49,059 nucleotides of DNA, from assembly GCA_051453625.1 (NCBI GenBank), contig JBOZIK010000001.1, positions 57,059,270 to 57,108,328 of the forward strand, read 5' to 3'. This document shows positions 11,160 through 20,759 of the stretch, in pieces. Every line of letters starts with the position of its first letter. The stretch's first letter is position 1. The position numbers were made by a program, and so were the translations under genes. The notes beneath the pieces are model-generated. The model saw only the letters and a program-made list of their open reading frames with translations. It did not search any database and had not been told where the DNA came from. Origin of the DNA: Welwitschia mirabilis. Lineage: Eukaryota > Gnetophyta > Gnetopsida > Welwitschiales.

Positions 11160-11480
11160 AAAAAATATGAGGGATATTACCCATTACATAAGCCAAAAAT
11201 TAAAAAGCATAATTTAAATTTGGATGAAAATTTTTTTAATGGACTTAAAAATAATTTTCTTTGTGATGATCAAAATAAAAATCTTGCATTCCATGAAAAT
11301 ATTTTACCATAGTTACCATTTCTCTCTCCTTTAACTTCTAAAATTTGTGCTTTAATGTGGTATCATACATTTCTCTTCATTACTTCTCTTTTTATCCAAT
11401 TGATTTCACTTGAAAATAATTTACATCTTTTATGTTTTATCAATTAGTAAATTTCTGGTTGAGACCTTATTTCTCTGAAA
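11160..11480 (+). pseudogene. Unidentified hydrophobic coding remnant of E2, shared with E3
   Basis: Where RT should start, the sequence instead leads quickly to the 3' UTR. The last 150 bases (11340-11480) match E3 38890-39020, including an identical TTTTATGTTTTATCAATT followed by diverged sequence. In E3 the same segment ends a much longer coding-like region. It reads as a hydrophobic C-terminus (AAAATTTGTGCT encodes KICA in both). Function unknown. RT, RNase H and integrase are absent from E2. Confidence 0.45.
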
Positions 11481-13490
11481 ATATTGAGACCAAAATAGAT
11501 CCTTAATTTTCCCTTCTTTCTTTTCAATAAAAATGTGCCTTATATTTAGAAATTGAATAAAATATGCTTGTCTTACTATTTTCTTTTTAGTTTTCTATTT
11601 TGATAGTCTCTAATTTCATTTTCTATTTTCAGTTTTTATTTCTGTTTATAGCTTCTATCTTCTATTTTTTGGAATAATAATTTGTCGTATTCTCTATCAT
11701 CCCCACGATAAGGTGGATTATAGTTAGTTTTGTTAATTTTTCTAGCTTTCTAATATTTTTTTGTGTTTTCTAATAATTTTCTCTTTTTCTACCTTTGTCA
11801 TCTTCTCTATTGTCTAGATGACGAGCAGGATGACAGATAATAAATATTGGTTTTTGTTTTCTATTATATGAGAAAATACATTTTTATGACTCTGTTGATA
11901 TTTATGAATTAACTAATTAATAATTTCAAGAAGTTAATGGAAAAAATTCAGAATTACATGAGAAAACTATTTGAATTATCTTTTAGTTTTTTCCTTTGAA
12001 AGATTAGTATGGTATTACTTGATCATCTTTCAAACATGATTTATGTATTTATTTTTATGATTAGTCTTTTAACTTGGGTATTTTAGTGGTAAGCTTGGAT
12101 TCACCCAATCTTAAGACATTTATAAGTTTACGAACTTCAATTTGAAGGATGATGTTTTATTTTTTATGTTCTTCTGAATAGTGAAAAGATCCTAGATTGT
12201 TTAAAAGTGTTCTTTTTTATCTTAATCTTATGACTTTTATCTTTATCTTTTAGAGTATTTGGTTACATAGAATGTTGTTTTATTTCATTAAAATAAAAAA
12301 AAAGAGAATAAAATAAAGACCATGATGTTTTATATTTATGATATCTCAAAAACATGGCCACCATAATATCCTATTGCAAGTACACTAGGGCAAATATTTT
12401 TGAGAGAAGCCCTTAGTAGTGTAATATGGTAGCTATAGAAACTCCACTAGGAGGTCAGTTGGCCATGCTTTACAGGTCCTTACTTCTCTAACTATGGTTT
12501 TACTCCTCTCATTATGGATAATAAAATTGTATTTAAACTTTGAGGCTATGGGATTAATGGTATTCCTAGTATCATCAAAGGCATTACTTGTTTCCTAGAA
12601 TCTTAGTCTCTCTACATGATTAGTTTATTTCTTAAGATTTAGGTGTTTAATTTTTAGAAGAAGACAGGAGAGTTCATTTTTGAGTAATTCTTTGATCTCA
12701 TCATTCATTTTTTAAAGCATTTTATTCTAGCATTATCATAATCACTGCCTTATCGAATGAAATTTTTGTACATTAAGCCATGCATTTTTCACATTAAGTG
12801 ATGTTATAATTTCTTTCATGTGCATTTATTAGGTTAAGATATCAGATTGGTAAGCTATCTTTTGTTTATATTATCTTATGCCCATTCTTCTTATTTTATT
12901 TTGAAGCTTAGTTGATTATTTCAAAGTCATTACCATATTTTCTTAGCATGTTTTCCTTGTTAAAGTTTTTAATAAAAAATAATTTATTACTTAGATAAGT
13001 GTTTTCTCAAATTTATGTTATTTTCATATTTTTGATGTTCTAAGTGTTGCTCATGTTCTTTCTCTAATGAAACATTTTTATTATCCACTCTTTTCTTTAC
13101 TTATCAAAATATTTCATATATCTATATTTTTCAATTCTAAATTACTTAGCTTTGTACTTCATTTTGAATATTATCCTCATTCTCACCATTCTTTACTTGC
13201 GTTCTCACTTCGATTTACTTTTTTTGCTTTAATTTCCAATATGGGATGTATTACTTTTTCTTTGTGGGAGGTAGAGACCAATTTACATGGCTTATTTTCA
13301 AAAATTTTTAACTTAATTCAGATCTTTTATGAAATAAAATTTTTAAATTTTCATACACATTATGCATTATTTGTCATTTATTATGGAATGTGTTTTATAA
13401 GCTTGTTTTATAACTTTTAAATTTATCTTTTGAAAAATAAATTGGCTCATAATTATTGTTTTTTTCACCTAGTTTTTATCTAGGACTGAC
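11481..13490 (+). other. 3' UTR of E2
   Basis: About 2 kb of noncoding sequence between the last coding remnant and the polypurine tract. It aligns with E1b (6621-7185 plus 17780-18150), E3 (39040-41677) and E4 (minus, 45690-43576). A conserved landmark is the CCACTAGGAGGTCAGTTGG region at 12441. It includes a palindrome pair at 11683/11796. An open stretch at 13067-13420 is T-rich with no recognisable domain and no support in other copies. Confidence 0.7.
11683..11835. repeat. Pair of 40-nt nested palindromes, E2 3' UTR
   Basis: Units 11683-11722 and 11796-11835, 113 nt apart. Unit 1: TGTCGTAT, 5 nt, ATCATCCCCACGAT, 5 nt, GGATTATA. Unit 2: TGTCATCT, 5 nt, ATTGTCTAGATGAC, 5 nt, GGATGACA. Both are exactly 40 nt with the 8-5-14-5-8 layout. 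Confidence 0.7.
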
Positions 13491-13507
13491 AAAATCTAAG
13501 TGGGGGC
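13491..13507 (+). promoter_or_regulatory. Polypurine tract of E2
   Basis: AAAATCTAAGTGGGGGC directly before the 3' LTR. The same context, GACTRACAARGCTAAG plus purines, is found in E3 (41671-41690) and E4 (minus, 43575-43561), so this is the plus-strand priming site of the family. Confidence 0.75.
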
Positions 13508-14569
13508 TACCAATTTGTGATTATTTGATGAGGTTTTATGAGTTGTTTTGCAGGAATTTTATATAGGTTTAGGTGAAATTTTGAGTATTTGGAGATACAA
13601 GAGGAAATCTTGGAAATGTGTGATTCTTATCCAAATTTAATGTATTAAAAGAACTTTCTAATGCATAGAGATTTAAAAAAGGTTTATTAACAAAAATGCT
13701 ATGTTTCACCTCAAGAAAATGATCAAAGAAGAGCATTGTCCCCTCCATTATTCTCATAATAAATAGGATGATAACACATGTGCATGCTGATATGGATTGC
13801 TGAGTCATCATTTTGAGCCATCTTTATAATGAGCTATCATCCCCATTGTCATCTGGATGATAGTACAAATGATACTGATATGTAACTGACTCTAATAGTG
13901 ATCCTTGACCATTTTATCCATTTCATTTATGAGAATTCTTAGCCACACCTACTGTTTGTCTTTTTTTGCTGTGAGATATTATAAATAAACCCCACTTTGA
14001 TTCTCCTTCTTATCTCTGTTGCAGTAGAGTTTCTCATGATAGAATATTGAAGGGCAGAAGATTCATCTTAAGTGGTACAGAAATACATGTACTTGGTGGA
14101 GGGCTATGTATCCTTCATTAAGACCTAGTTGTTTTGTAACCAAGATGCTTATTACTTTTTCTTAATATAAACCTTATTTTGTTTTCATATTTGTATTGTA
14201 TATTTTTTGATGACCCTTGTAGTCTATGTTGCCCTTAATCCGGTGATAATTTCTTAGGTAATATAGATTATCAAGGACAGCCTTTGTTAAGGCTGAAAAA
14301 CAAGTAGAGTTAGGATCATTTTGCATTACATGTTAGCTTATATTACATATTGTACTTTGCATAGTACTTTATCTTTTTGCATTATTATTTATTCTTAGTT
14401 CCTATTTAATTGCAAAAGCAATCTGAGTCCCTTATAAATAGACTTCAATAAGATAAGACATTTTGGATCACTTCCACCATATTAGTCTGATGTATTATGC
14501 ATAATATCTATTTTGATTACTAATGATAATATCTATTTAACATAAAAGCATGTATAAATACACACCACA
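13501..14569 (+). repeat. LTR following E2 internal domain
   Basis: Matches the LTR at 7186-8260. The first bases are changed (the start reads GGGGGCTACCAATTTGTG, some bases missing against TGTTACACTGCCAATTTG), so the exact left end is 13501-13508. TATAAATA is at 13980-13987. It ends CACACCACA at 14569. The bases after it (ATAATGCC, then AGATATTAATGAAGATT) vaguely resemble the PBS and leader after 8260, so a second internal domain may have started here before the copia insertion. Confidence 0.8.
13737..13874. repeat. Pair of 40-nt nested palindromes, second E2 LTR
   Basis: Units at about 13737-13775 (one base lost) and 13835-13874. The second reads TATCATCC, 5 nt, GTCATCTGGATGAT, 5 nt, AAATGATA. 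Confidence 0.65.
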
Positions 14570-14821
14570 ATACCTATAATGCCTAGAAGATATTAATGAA
14601 GATTTAGATTAGGATTGGATAGAAGCTGATCATCAAGAGTGGAATAGGGGTTTTTCCTAAACCACTATAGATCTTATGTGCATCTGATTGGTATTTTTGT
14701 TCTTTCTATTGTTTTCATTTTTTAGAATACTTTCAGTTTTTATGCATATGTTTTTCATTGATTCCTTTTCAAGTAAATTATTTTTATTTTGAAGATTATT
14801 CATAAAATTTTTAAAATCCTA

Positions 14822-14868
14822 TTCACCCATCCTCTAGGATTTTTGATTCTATAATTGGTATTTGGAGC
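14822..14868 (+). promoter_or_regulatory. Copia LTR end and tRNA-iMet primer-binding site
   Basis: TTCACCCATCCTCTAGGATTT is the sequence that typically precedes the LTR end in plant Tork/SIRE-type copia elements. TGGTATTTGGAGCT (14856-14869) then aligns to TGGTATCAGAGCC/T, the complement of initiator tRNA-Met, with one inserted base. Confidence 0.7.
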
Positions 14869-14929
14869 TACAGTGAGTCCATGTTAAGATTTTAACCAAT
14901 CTAGACTCTAAAACCCAAAAATAAATAAT

Positions 14930-15840
14930 CCCTTTGATGGTTTTTCCTTTAGTCATTCACTTATGTTTGATGGATTAAATTATTCTTATTAGAAAGCCCA
15001 AATGAGAATCTTCCTTAGATCCTTATATGTGGACACTGAAGAGATTATTTATAAAGGACATACTATGTCTACATTAGGAAAAACTGATGTTAATGATAAT
15101 ACCATTTTAGTTCTAAAAATTTGAGACCAATAGACTATTATTGATAGATCCAAAGTCATCACAAATGCCTATCTCTTAATTTTATACTTTATGTAGTTTG
15201 TGTAGATGAATTCAAACACATTGTAAATTGTGAACATGCAAAGGAAGCATGGGATATTCTTGAATTCACAAATGAAGTAACATCCATAGTCAAGAAAGCC
15301 AAGCTATAAATGCTTATTTCAAAATTTAAAGGCATTCATGTGGATGAGGAGGAGACTTTATAGTATTTCTTTGCCAGACTTACTAATATTGTCAATTCCA
15401 TGGCAAGTCTAAGTGAACAAGTGGATGAAGCAAAAGTGGTCAGAAAAGTACTGAGATTCCTTCTAAAGAGATTTAAACTAAAATCCACAACAATTAAAGA
15501 AAGTAAAAATATCAACATAATGGTACTAGAAAAACTTTAAGGTAATTTGCAAACATATGAATTAAAATTTTCTAAAGATAAGAAGAAAGGTATTGCTTTG
15601 AAGTATGTGCAGAAAGAGTACAGGTTAGAGAAATTAGATGAAGATTTAGATGATGATGAATTTTTTCTTATAGTAAGAATATTCAACAAATTATTACATA
15701 GAATAAAAAAGGAAGTTAAGCGAAGTACAAGAAGAAGATACCCAAGGTACAAGAAGGATTAAGACAAAGGAAAAGAGATCCAATATTATGCATGCAAAGG
15801 TTTTAGACATATGACAAATGAGTGCTCAAATACCAAGAGA
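14930..15840 (+). pseudogene. gag: Copia gag remnant
   Basis: Begins with the copia block FDGLNYSY-KAQMRIFLRSL (14966-15025; the dash is a TAG where Trp is usual). Then come CEHAKEAWDIL at 15230-15260 and an EETLQYF-like block near 15350. A Lys/Asp/Glu-rich stretch is open at 15547-15762. At 15784-15825 a CCHC knuckle reads YYACKGFRHMTNEC, so its first Cys is Tyr and the other three ligands remain. An Asp/Asn-rich linker (15811-16029) follows. Several stops. No active protein expected. Confidence 0.8.
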
Positions 15841-16549
15841 GATAACAAAAAATCAAAGACAAATTTATTTATTACAACATGGGATAATATGGATGATGAT
15901 AATAATAGTAGTTTAAGTCAAGATTTAGATGGAGATAGAAGACTACCCTTCATGGTAATTGTGCCTTTACTACACAACTTGCCTAACACATCAAAACCTA
16001 ATGATTTAAATATTTCTAAAGAAGAATAGGATGAGTTAGAAGATACATTTTAGGAATTATAATTTAAATGTAAAAAGTTGATAAAGTAGATAAATGATTT
16101 GAACAAGATTTTAAAGTTCCTTACCAAAGAAATTTAGGAAATGGAATCAAAGAATAAAAAGATTAAATTTGAAAATTATGATCTCATTTTATAGGTAAAA
16201 GATTTATCTCATTTTGTTAATAAATTTTCTAGTGGTTCATCTAAATTAAAACAGTTGTTTGAAATTTGAAAACTAGCTTATGATAAGTCAATTATTGGCT
16301 TCATCTTCCAAAAACTAAAAAGTCAGTAAAATTAGGTAACTTGATAAAATAAGTTCATTTCTAAAGCTACTTGTCATTTATATGGTACGTTAGGTCATTT
16401 AAAGCTATTTTGCAATGCTAGAAAGTTAATATTATTTTCAAATTCAAATAGTTCTTTTCTTTTAAATTTATTCTCAAAGGAGGTGTATCACATAAGTCTA
16501 AAAGAACTAAGTCAATGAAAGCTAATGATTTGAAAAGTCTCTCAATTCA

Positions 16550-17502
16550 GATAGCTTTCAAGGTTTTAACTGGTAGTATCTAGTATTTGGATAATGATGC
16601 TCAAGGCATATGATAAGAAATAAATCTAGATTCAAATAGTTAAGAAAATTTAATGAAAAATAAGTTACTTTTAATGATAATGGAAAAGAAAAAATTGAAG
16701 GTATTAGAAGCATCGATGGAGGTAAATTACCTAGAATTAATGAAGTTTTATATGTTAATGATTTAAAGTACAATATATTGAGTATTAGCTAAATTTATGA
16801 TAAAGGTCATAAAGTAGTTTTTAATAGGTCTAAATGTGAAATTTTACATGGCAAAGTAAATTATGTTATCCTTAAAACCAATAGAATAGATAATGTTTAT
16901 AGCATAGATCAATCAATTTTCCCTTGTTATTTTTATCATGTTACTTAAGAAGATCTTTGGCATAAATGACTAGGTCATGTTAATTATGATTAAATGAAAA
17001 TAATTATTTATAAAAACATGATGAAAGGTACTTCGAAAATAAATGTTCAAAAAATGGTTTATAAGATGCATGCTAAAATGAAAATAAATAAGAACTTCAC
17101 ATAAAAGTAGAAATCAAGTTTCCACAACTGTGCCATTAGAGCTCATTTATATGGACTTGGTAGGCCTCATTCAAACTCAAAGTCTAGATGGTAAATGCTA
17201 TTTTATTACTATGTCTGATGATTTTTCTAGACATACATGGATTGCATTTCTTTTAAACAAATTTGAAACTTATAAATATTGGGTTGAGATATGCAACAAA
17301 ATTCAAAATGAAAAAGGGTATACCATAAGAAAATAAGAAGATCAGGGTGGAAAATTTGAGAATCATTCTTTTAATAAGTAGTACATTAACAATGGAATTA
17401 ATCACTAATTTTTAACCCCTAAAACACCATAATGAAATGGTATTAAGAACAGAATCCTTCAAGAAATGGAACAAACTATGTTAAATAACAAGGAGATTTA
17501 AA
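16550..17502 (+). pseudogene. Copia protease and integrase remnant
   Basis: Protease active site: the W-Y-L-D-S-G motif reads stop-Y-L-D-N-D at 16581-16598, so the active-site Ser-Gly is lost. INEVLYVNDLKYNILSI (16738-16788) is the conserved block after the protease. DLWHK-LGHVNY (16953-16988) is the gag-pre-integrase zinc-finger start. The integrase core has LIYMDLVGLIQTQSLDGK and MSDDFSRHTWIAFLL inside the open piece 17130-17336, then DQGGKFEN (17341-17364). Cut off by the gap. Confidence 0.85.
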
Positions 17503-17602
17503 NNNNNNNNNNNNNNNNNNNNNNNNNNNNNNNNNNNNNNNNNNNNNNNNNNNNNNNNNNNNNNNNNNNNNNNNNNNNNNNNNNNNNNNNNNNNNNNNNN
17601 NN
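17503..17602. other. Assembly gap (100 N, unknown length)
   Basis: A 100-N spacer between copia integrase and a gypsy LTR end. The missing part should hold the rest of copia and most of the third LTR, if the scaffold join is right. Confidence 0.98.
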
Positions 17603-17779
17603 CCTATTATTCTTTTGCAAAGTAATCTAAGTCTTATCTCATAGTTTTTAATGTGAATATGACATTTTGAATCTACTCCTACTCATACTAATGTGTTGTA
17701 TTGTGTAAGATATCTATTTATTTTATAAATGATAGAATCTTTTTGAACTTAAATACTTGTACAAATACACATCACAACA
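17603..17779 (+). repeat. 3' end of a third E2-type LTR
   Basis: Matches 8086-8260, with shared blocks around TGTTGTATTGTGTAAGATAT (17694) and ACAAATACACATCA (17760). By eye it is closer to the 7186 LTR than to the 13501 LTR. It ends ACAACA and is followed at once by E1b sequence, so it is the right edge of the inserted block. Confidence 0.85.
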
Positions 17780-18150
17780 GAACTCCACTGGGGAATCAGT
17801 TGGTTATGCTTTTGGGGTCCTTACTCCTCTAATAGTGATTGCACTCCCTTCATCATAGAAAAAGAAATAAACTTTGAGGTTAGGGATTAGTGGCATTCCT
17901 AGTATCATCAGAGGCATTGCTTGTTTTCTATACTTTTGGTATTCCCACTTGGTCATTTTACTTTTAAAGATTTAAGTGAGTTTGTGGGGTGAGAGTAGGT
18001 GAGTTCATTTCTAAGTAACTTTTAATTTTAATGTTCATTATTCTATACACTTTAAGCTTTTACTATCACCATAACCACTGCCTTTTCAAGTAAACTTTAT
18101 AAAGTATATACATTTTGTTATGCATATTTACTCAGGTGACAGTATGATGT
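17780..18150 (+). other. 3' UTR of E1b, resumed after the insertion
   Basis: Collinear with E2 12438-12800 and E3 39815-40200: GAACTCCACTGGGGAATCAG, then AGTATCATCAGAGGCATTGC at 17899. Similarity fades near 18150. No PPT or LTR of E1b is seen beyond it, so E1b is truncated here. Confidence 0.8.
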
Positions 18151-18799
18151 TTTTCTTAGGAGTTTGATAGATTAGTTGAACCTTTAATTACAAAAATTAT
18201 AAAGTGGGTTGTAGAAGCTTAAAATAACAAAATAACCCAAACATTTCTTCAAAAAAATCAATCTCCTCAGCCTCAAAGATGCGGTCACTCTAAACAAAAG
18301 AAGCAAAAACAATAATAACATTATCAAAGGATTTAATTTATTCAAAAAGGTTAATGCTCTATATATGCCTCTTAGACTAGTTGCCAGCCATAAGCTCATC
18401 ATCAATAATAAGCAAATCAAAGTTGTAATCCTCACAAACAACAATAGAAAAACTATTTTTATTTAAACATTTAAGGCTCATTCCAAAACAACTCCCACAA
18501 ATAGAATGAAACGTCCTTCTAACCATCCATCTACAATTCTTATGAGTGGTTTGGATGAGTAGGAAACCAAGGCCATTAATAGACATGGAAAACTACTTAA
18601 TTTGCTTCATGGCAAAATACCTTCAATAAAAATGTTGCTTTATTTAGATAAATAAACCCTTCATCTATTCAATCATAAATTTTTGGGGTCTTATCATATC
18701 TATTTCTCTCTTCTCTATGGTTCTTTTTGGAAGAAAAAAAATCTCGCAGGTAGAAAATATAATTTTTAACCTAGCTATTCATAATATTTTTTCCATTCT
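18151..18799. other. Unassigned sequence before the PLE
   Basis: No gene recognised. Minus-strand open stretches at 18184-18444 and 18377-18586 show no domain and are probably chance. It may be the 5' part of the Penelope-like element or a fragment of E1b flank. Confidence 0.4.
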
Positions 18800-20700
18800 T
18801 TAGACTATGATGAGAAGAAGATCCTTAGATATGGCCTCAAATACATTCCTAGACCCATTGTTATAAGCTATCATCTAATGATGGATGAAATTAGATCATT
18901 TGCTAGATGCCTTTGCCTTCATGCGTTCTTTGGTATCAAACTAGATTAGGCAAAAAATTCTAATTCATTTCTTTATGATATTAATATTACCTAAATGAAG
19001 CTTCGACCTCCTAGTTCTCAAATTCCTCAGCTAGCAAGGTTAACCCTTACCTTGAAAGGAGCATTAGTCAATGTCATAATATACTTATGTCCGCTCTGTC
19101 CGCTCTGAGTTCTTTTACAAATATTATTCATTCTTATTTGTCTTGTCATCTTCTAAGAGCCCTAAAATGACTTCAAAGATACAAATGTATTATCATTAAG
19201 TAGTAGATAAAAACCTTAGAATTATTATACTAGACACCTCATGGTATATTGTAGAAGCTTGTAGGCAACTTTTAGCTAGTTGATGAAATCCCATGGAATC
19301 TCTTACATTCCAAGCTTTTTCATCTTCTCAATTATTTTTCTCCTATTCTTTGATAATTCACAGATGCTCTCATTTATGTATCAGTTAATAAGGCTCATGC
19401 ATGTTCTTTGTACCTTATATTCAAAATCCATAAGCCTAGTTTGGTTGGTCATCCCATCTATAGTTTCTCGAGGTATATTTTGGAATCAACATCTTATCCT
19501 TTTTACTACTTACTCTCCTCCATCTTATTTTAATAGCTCACTCATCTCATAGACTTAATTTATTTCATTATGAATTTGAGTTCTTTATCCTTCTCATAAG
19601 ATGTATTCCTCTTTACCTTCAGTGTGGAATCCTTGTATCCCAGCATCCCCACTAAAGTAGGTCTTTCTACTCTTAAATTGATGAATAAAGAGTATTTTAT
19701 ATTGCATACTTATCCTAATAAAGATCTTTATCAAGAGGCCATCATTTCTTTATCTTCTCTTATCCTAAGAGAATATTATTAGAGTTTGATAGCAATTTGT
19801 TCAAACAAATTCATGGTAGTACTATGAGTAGTAATTTTGTGATAATATATGATTTTTTATTCCTCTGTCACCTAGAGAAGAAACTTTTCTCTAGTATGAA
19901 TAGAAATTTTCTTTTCTACTACAAGTGTTATATTGATGATGCCTTTGGTATTTGGACAAGTTCCTTAGATTCCTTAACAATGTTTCTAGGGAGCTATAAT
20001 TCTATGTACCCCAGCATTCACATTACTCTTATAGTATTTCAAGAATTTGTTAACATTTTTGATGTTGCTTTCTTTAAAGGTCCTACATTTGATTCTATAG
20101 GAATTTTTTTCAGCAAATACTGTCAAAAACCTTTGAATGTCTATCAATTACATCCCCTTCTTCTCTTTGCATCTACTCCATTAGAAAAAGGCTTTTATTA
20201 TTTCAAAGCTTTGCTGATACTTGATGTGGAAATCCAATCTTTAAGACTACTCTAGACTCAAGCATAACCTATATCTTTACCTTCATGCCCATGGGTACCC
20301 TTTTTAATTCCTTTTATATTACTTTAATAAAGTTTCTACATTTGATAAAATAGCTCTTCTCCATAGCATATGTAAAAGCATTTCATTAAAGAAAGGAAAT
20401 CCCCTTATTTTCAAAATGGATTTTAGTCCTTTGACAAGATCTTATAACATGGGGGGAATCCTAAATTCTATACTTTCTAGATTTGCCAAAAATATTTCAT
20501 GTTAAGACTAATTATTCTAGATTTAAAAATTTGCTGGCATAATCCTCCTAAGCTTGGAAAACTTACTACATGTAATTGATTCCATAGAGATTTTAGTTTA
20601 ATCAGAGTAATCAAGAGATCCTAGTTTTTCCACCCCCATCTCTCTTATCTATTTCATGGGCTATTACTTATTTTATTGTCTTTCAATTTCTTATTTTTTA
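18800..20700 (+). pseudogene. Penelope-like element reverse transcriptase remnant
   Basis: RT of the Penelope-like (PLE) class, spread over frames. In order: KILRYGLKYIPRP (18822-18860), like the GLKFxPTP start of PLE RTs; a PSIVSRGIFWN block (19456-19488); VESLYPSIPTKVGL (19628-19669), motif A, where the position before VES reads Ser instead of Asp; LFKQIHGSTMSSNF (19795-19836), motif B, compare QxxGTAMGTxFA; CYIDDAFGIW (19926-19955), motif C with the catalytic Asp pair intact; PSIHITL and NIFDVAFFKG (20010-20080); KPLNVYQLHP (20130-20160) and a TPLEKGF block. The longest open piece is 19797-20255. No GIY-YIG endonuclease could be read downstream, but decay could hide it. The motif set separates it from LTR and LINE RTs. 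Confidence 0.75.
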
Positions 20701-20759
20701 AGATGGGAATTTAAAATTTGAAATGTAATTTTTTTCCATCCTTTCTTTAGGATAGCCTC

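Larger units (their letters stand above)
14600..17502 (+). mobile_element. Ty1/copia element fragment (5' part)
   Basis: Contains, in copia order, an LTR 3' end, tRNA-iMet-type PBS, gag with zinc knuckle, protease, gag-pre-integrase and integrase core, then stops at an N gap. RT and RNase H, which follow integrase in copia, are not in the window. Its 5' boundary is unclear: at most about 280 bp of LTR fits between 14570 and 14850. Confidence 0.8.
7186..17779 (+). mobile_element. Inserted block: gypsy element E2, copia fragment and third LTR end, nested in E1b
   Basis: The block starts with an LTR (TG at 7186) and ends with the 3' end of the same LTR type (CA at 17779). Sequence left of it (ending GGGAAC-A) and right of it (GAACTCCACTGGGG) joins into the continuous E1-type 3' UTR seen uninterrupted in E2 at 12432-12460, which proves an insertion. 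The flanking five bases are GAACA and GAACT, a likely 5-bp target duplication with one later change. Inside: E2 (7186-14569), a Ty1/copia 5' part (about 14600-17502), a 100-N gap, then an LTR fragment. Confidence 0.8.

Noticed and set aside
13067-13420. 117-residue Phe/Leu-rich open frame in the E2 3' UTR
   Set aside because: Product of T-rich DNA; the aligned regions of E3 and E4 are not open.
15537-15752. Minus-strand open frame over copia gag
   Set aside because: Antisense shadow of the Lys/Asp-rich gag reading at 15547-15762.
18184-18586. Two overlapping minus-strand open frames
   Set aside because: No recognisable domain, low-complexity Leu/Phe composition, and no second copy to support them.
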